DNA from: Gammaproteobacteria bacterium
GTDB taxonomy: Bacteria; Pseudomonadota; Gammaproteobacteria; Pseudomonadales; Azotimanducaceae
Assembly (NCBI GenBank): GCA_027293665.1
Contig: JAPUFN010000369.1
Coordinates: 1-7,031 of the forward strand
Direction of reading: 5' to 3'
Length of the DNA stretch: 7,031 nucleotides
A model generated the notes under the pieces. The model saw only the letters and a list, made by a program, of their open reading frames with translations, ran no database searches and was not told the DNA's origin. The position numbers and the translations under genes were made by a program. Shown in pieces: positions 6,616 through 7,031 of this stretch (its first letter is position 1; every line of letters starts with the position of its first letter).

Positions 6616-6702
6616 TCAGACAAACAGTGGCAGCAGCAGGTACCCGACGAAGGCCGCAACCGCCAGGAAACTCAATGTGTCTGTGATACCAAATCTGGTC
6701 AT
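6616..6702 (-). CDS. Possible 28-residue hydrophobic membrane peptide
   Basis: An ATG-started frame encodes MTRFGITDTLSFL continuing AVAAFVGYLLLPLFV, then TGA. After a short polar N-terminus carrying one Arg, residues 9-28 form one uninterrupted hydrophobic segment long enough to cross the membrane, as in many single-pass small proteins. The frame is open only to about 6747 upstream with no other ATG; a GTG ten residues earlier is possible. No Shine-Dalgarno is visible, which counts against it. It lies 129 bp downstream of the YeiH-family stop on the same strand, so it could share that transcript. I recognise no family. Chance hydrophobic frames of this size do occur, so it is a candidate only. 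Confidence 0.3.
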   Translation of the reverse strand: MTRFGITDTLSFLAVAAFVGYLLLPLFV

Positions 6703-6831
6703 GCCGGCAGAGTAGCCAGCCACCGGCCCACGGGAAAGAATTTTTTTTCTCTATCCATATAACCACGCTGCGAATCTACTGGAGACCCCATCGCTGGAGG
6801 CTCGCGATCGGGCGACTGATCCGGCGCGGTG

Positions 6832-7031
6832 CTAGTGCAGAAGTCGAATTGCCAGCAGCGACAACGGCGCAACCGTGAGCCACAAAAGCAATCCCTGCCA
6901 GAGTGTAGGTCCGCGAATCCGTCCCAGTGTGTCTCTCGTGAGTTCGGTACCCACGAGAAAGAGTGCACACACGAGCAGCGCCTTGCTCGTGACGGCCGCA
7001 CCCTGCAGGAGAATCGACGGCACCGGCAGCA
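6832..7031 (-). CDS. YeiH-family putative membrane transporter, C-terminal end only
   Basis: The last 65 residues of a protein whose start lies beyond the right edge. ALLVCALFLVGTELTRDTL followed by a charged loop, then LWQGLLLWLTVAPLSLLAIRLL, reproduces the final two membrane segments of the YeiH/conserved-hypothetical-698 family (PF03601). In that family a segment of the type ALFLIGAGLSR is followed by a loop and a LLQGVLLW segment. Members have about ten membrane helices and are annotated as putative sulfate exporters, with little direct evidence for the substrate. The frame ends at TAG (6834-6832). The visible part alone is short, so the call rests on motif resemblance. No clear intrinsic terminator follows on the minus strand. 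Confidence 0.75.
   Translation of the reverse strand, partial: LPVPSILLQGAAVTSKALLVCALFLVGTELTRDTLGRIRGPTLWQGLLLWLTVAPLSLLAIRLLH

Larger units (their letters stand above)
6457..6831. other. 375-bp stretch without a long gene
   Basis: This interval lies between the YeiH-family stop and the operon promoter. It holds a possible 28-codon membrane-peptide frame (6616-6702), a 6-bp hairpin (6588-6607), a 9-bp direct repeat 60 bp apart (6464-6472 and 6524-6532), a small CGCAG-TTT-CTGCG hairpin near 6493-6505, and a run of eight T (6741-6748, plus strand). The longer open frames on both strands are rich in Arg, Cys and Pro without recognisable motifs and look non-coding. I see no tRNA, riboswitch or mobile element here. 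Confidence 0.6.

Noticed and set aside
6741..6748. Run of eight T on the plus strand as a terminator
   Set aside because: No stable GC stem directly precedes it and no plus-strand gene is nearby that would need it.
6217..6762. 181-codon plus-strand frame rich in serine
   Set aside because: Its Ser-rich first part is the antisense of the Glu/Asp codons of the acidic protein; it has no motif, and the minus-strand operon promoter runs through it.
6431..6766. 111-codon minus-strand frame with scattered cysteines
   Set aside because: It is Arg/Cys/Pro-rich, lacks a family motif and a ribosome site, and covers the operon promoter and the better small-peptide frame.

Overview
The window looks like chromosomal DNA of a moderately GC-rich gammaproteobacterium, probably environmental or marine. 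This rests on family content only: an NDH-like/SelD fusion, a MetX-type acyltransferase, a YeiH-type permease and a short acidic protein with a gammaproteobacterial-looking tail. I see no rRNA, tRNA, CRISPR array, insertion sequence or prophage gene. Gene order is tight and ordinary, and nothing clearly marks a mobile island.

Left part (1-2014, minus strand): the window opens inside a VOC/glyoxalase-fold gene that runs off the left edge. It follows a long membrane-protein gene (425-2014) that looks like a remote relative of the DUF2254 family, with four N-terminal membrane segments and a large helical cytoplasmic part. Divergent from it, with 97 bp between the starts, is the only clear plus-strand gene (2112-3194). 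This is a MetX-like alpha/beta-hydrolase acyltransferase that acts on homoserine or, more likely here, serine in sulfur amino acid synthesis.

Middle and right part (3228-6456, minus strand): this is a compact three-gene operon behind a good sigma70-type promoter (TTGACA, 17 bp, TAAAAA at 6456-6428). In transcription order it holds a very acidic 98-residue protein, a 730-residue fusion of a pyridine-nucleotide-disulfide oxidoreductase to selenide,water dikinase (SelD), and a cytoplasmic DsbA-family CxxC protein. The last two genes overlap at a stop/start junction that has been duplicated as a 15-bp tandem repeat, giving two in-frame GTG starts. The arrangement suggests that selenophosphate synthesis is linked to a flavin/NAD(P)H redox module and a thiol-disulfide protein. 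The fusion itself is a known architecture; how the two flanking genes contribute is inference.

Right end (6457-7031): about 375 bp upstream of the operon promoter holds no long gene. It may encode a 28-residue hydrophobic peptide (6616-6702, minus). After it comes the C-terminal end of a YeiH-family membrane protein that enters from beyond the right edge. The most interesting items are the SelD-fusion operon, its duplicated start/stop junction, the substrate question for the MetX homologue, and the possible small membrane peptide.
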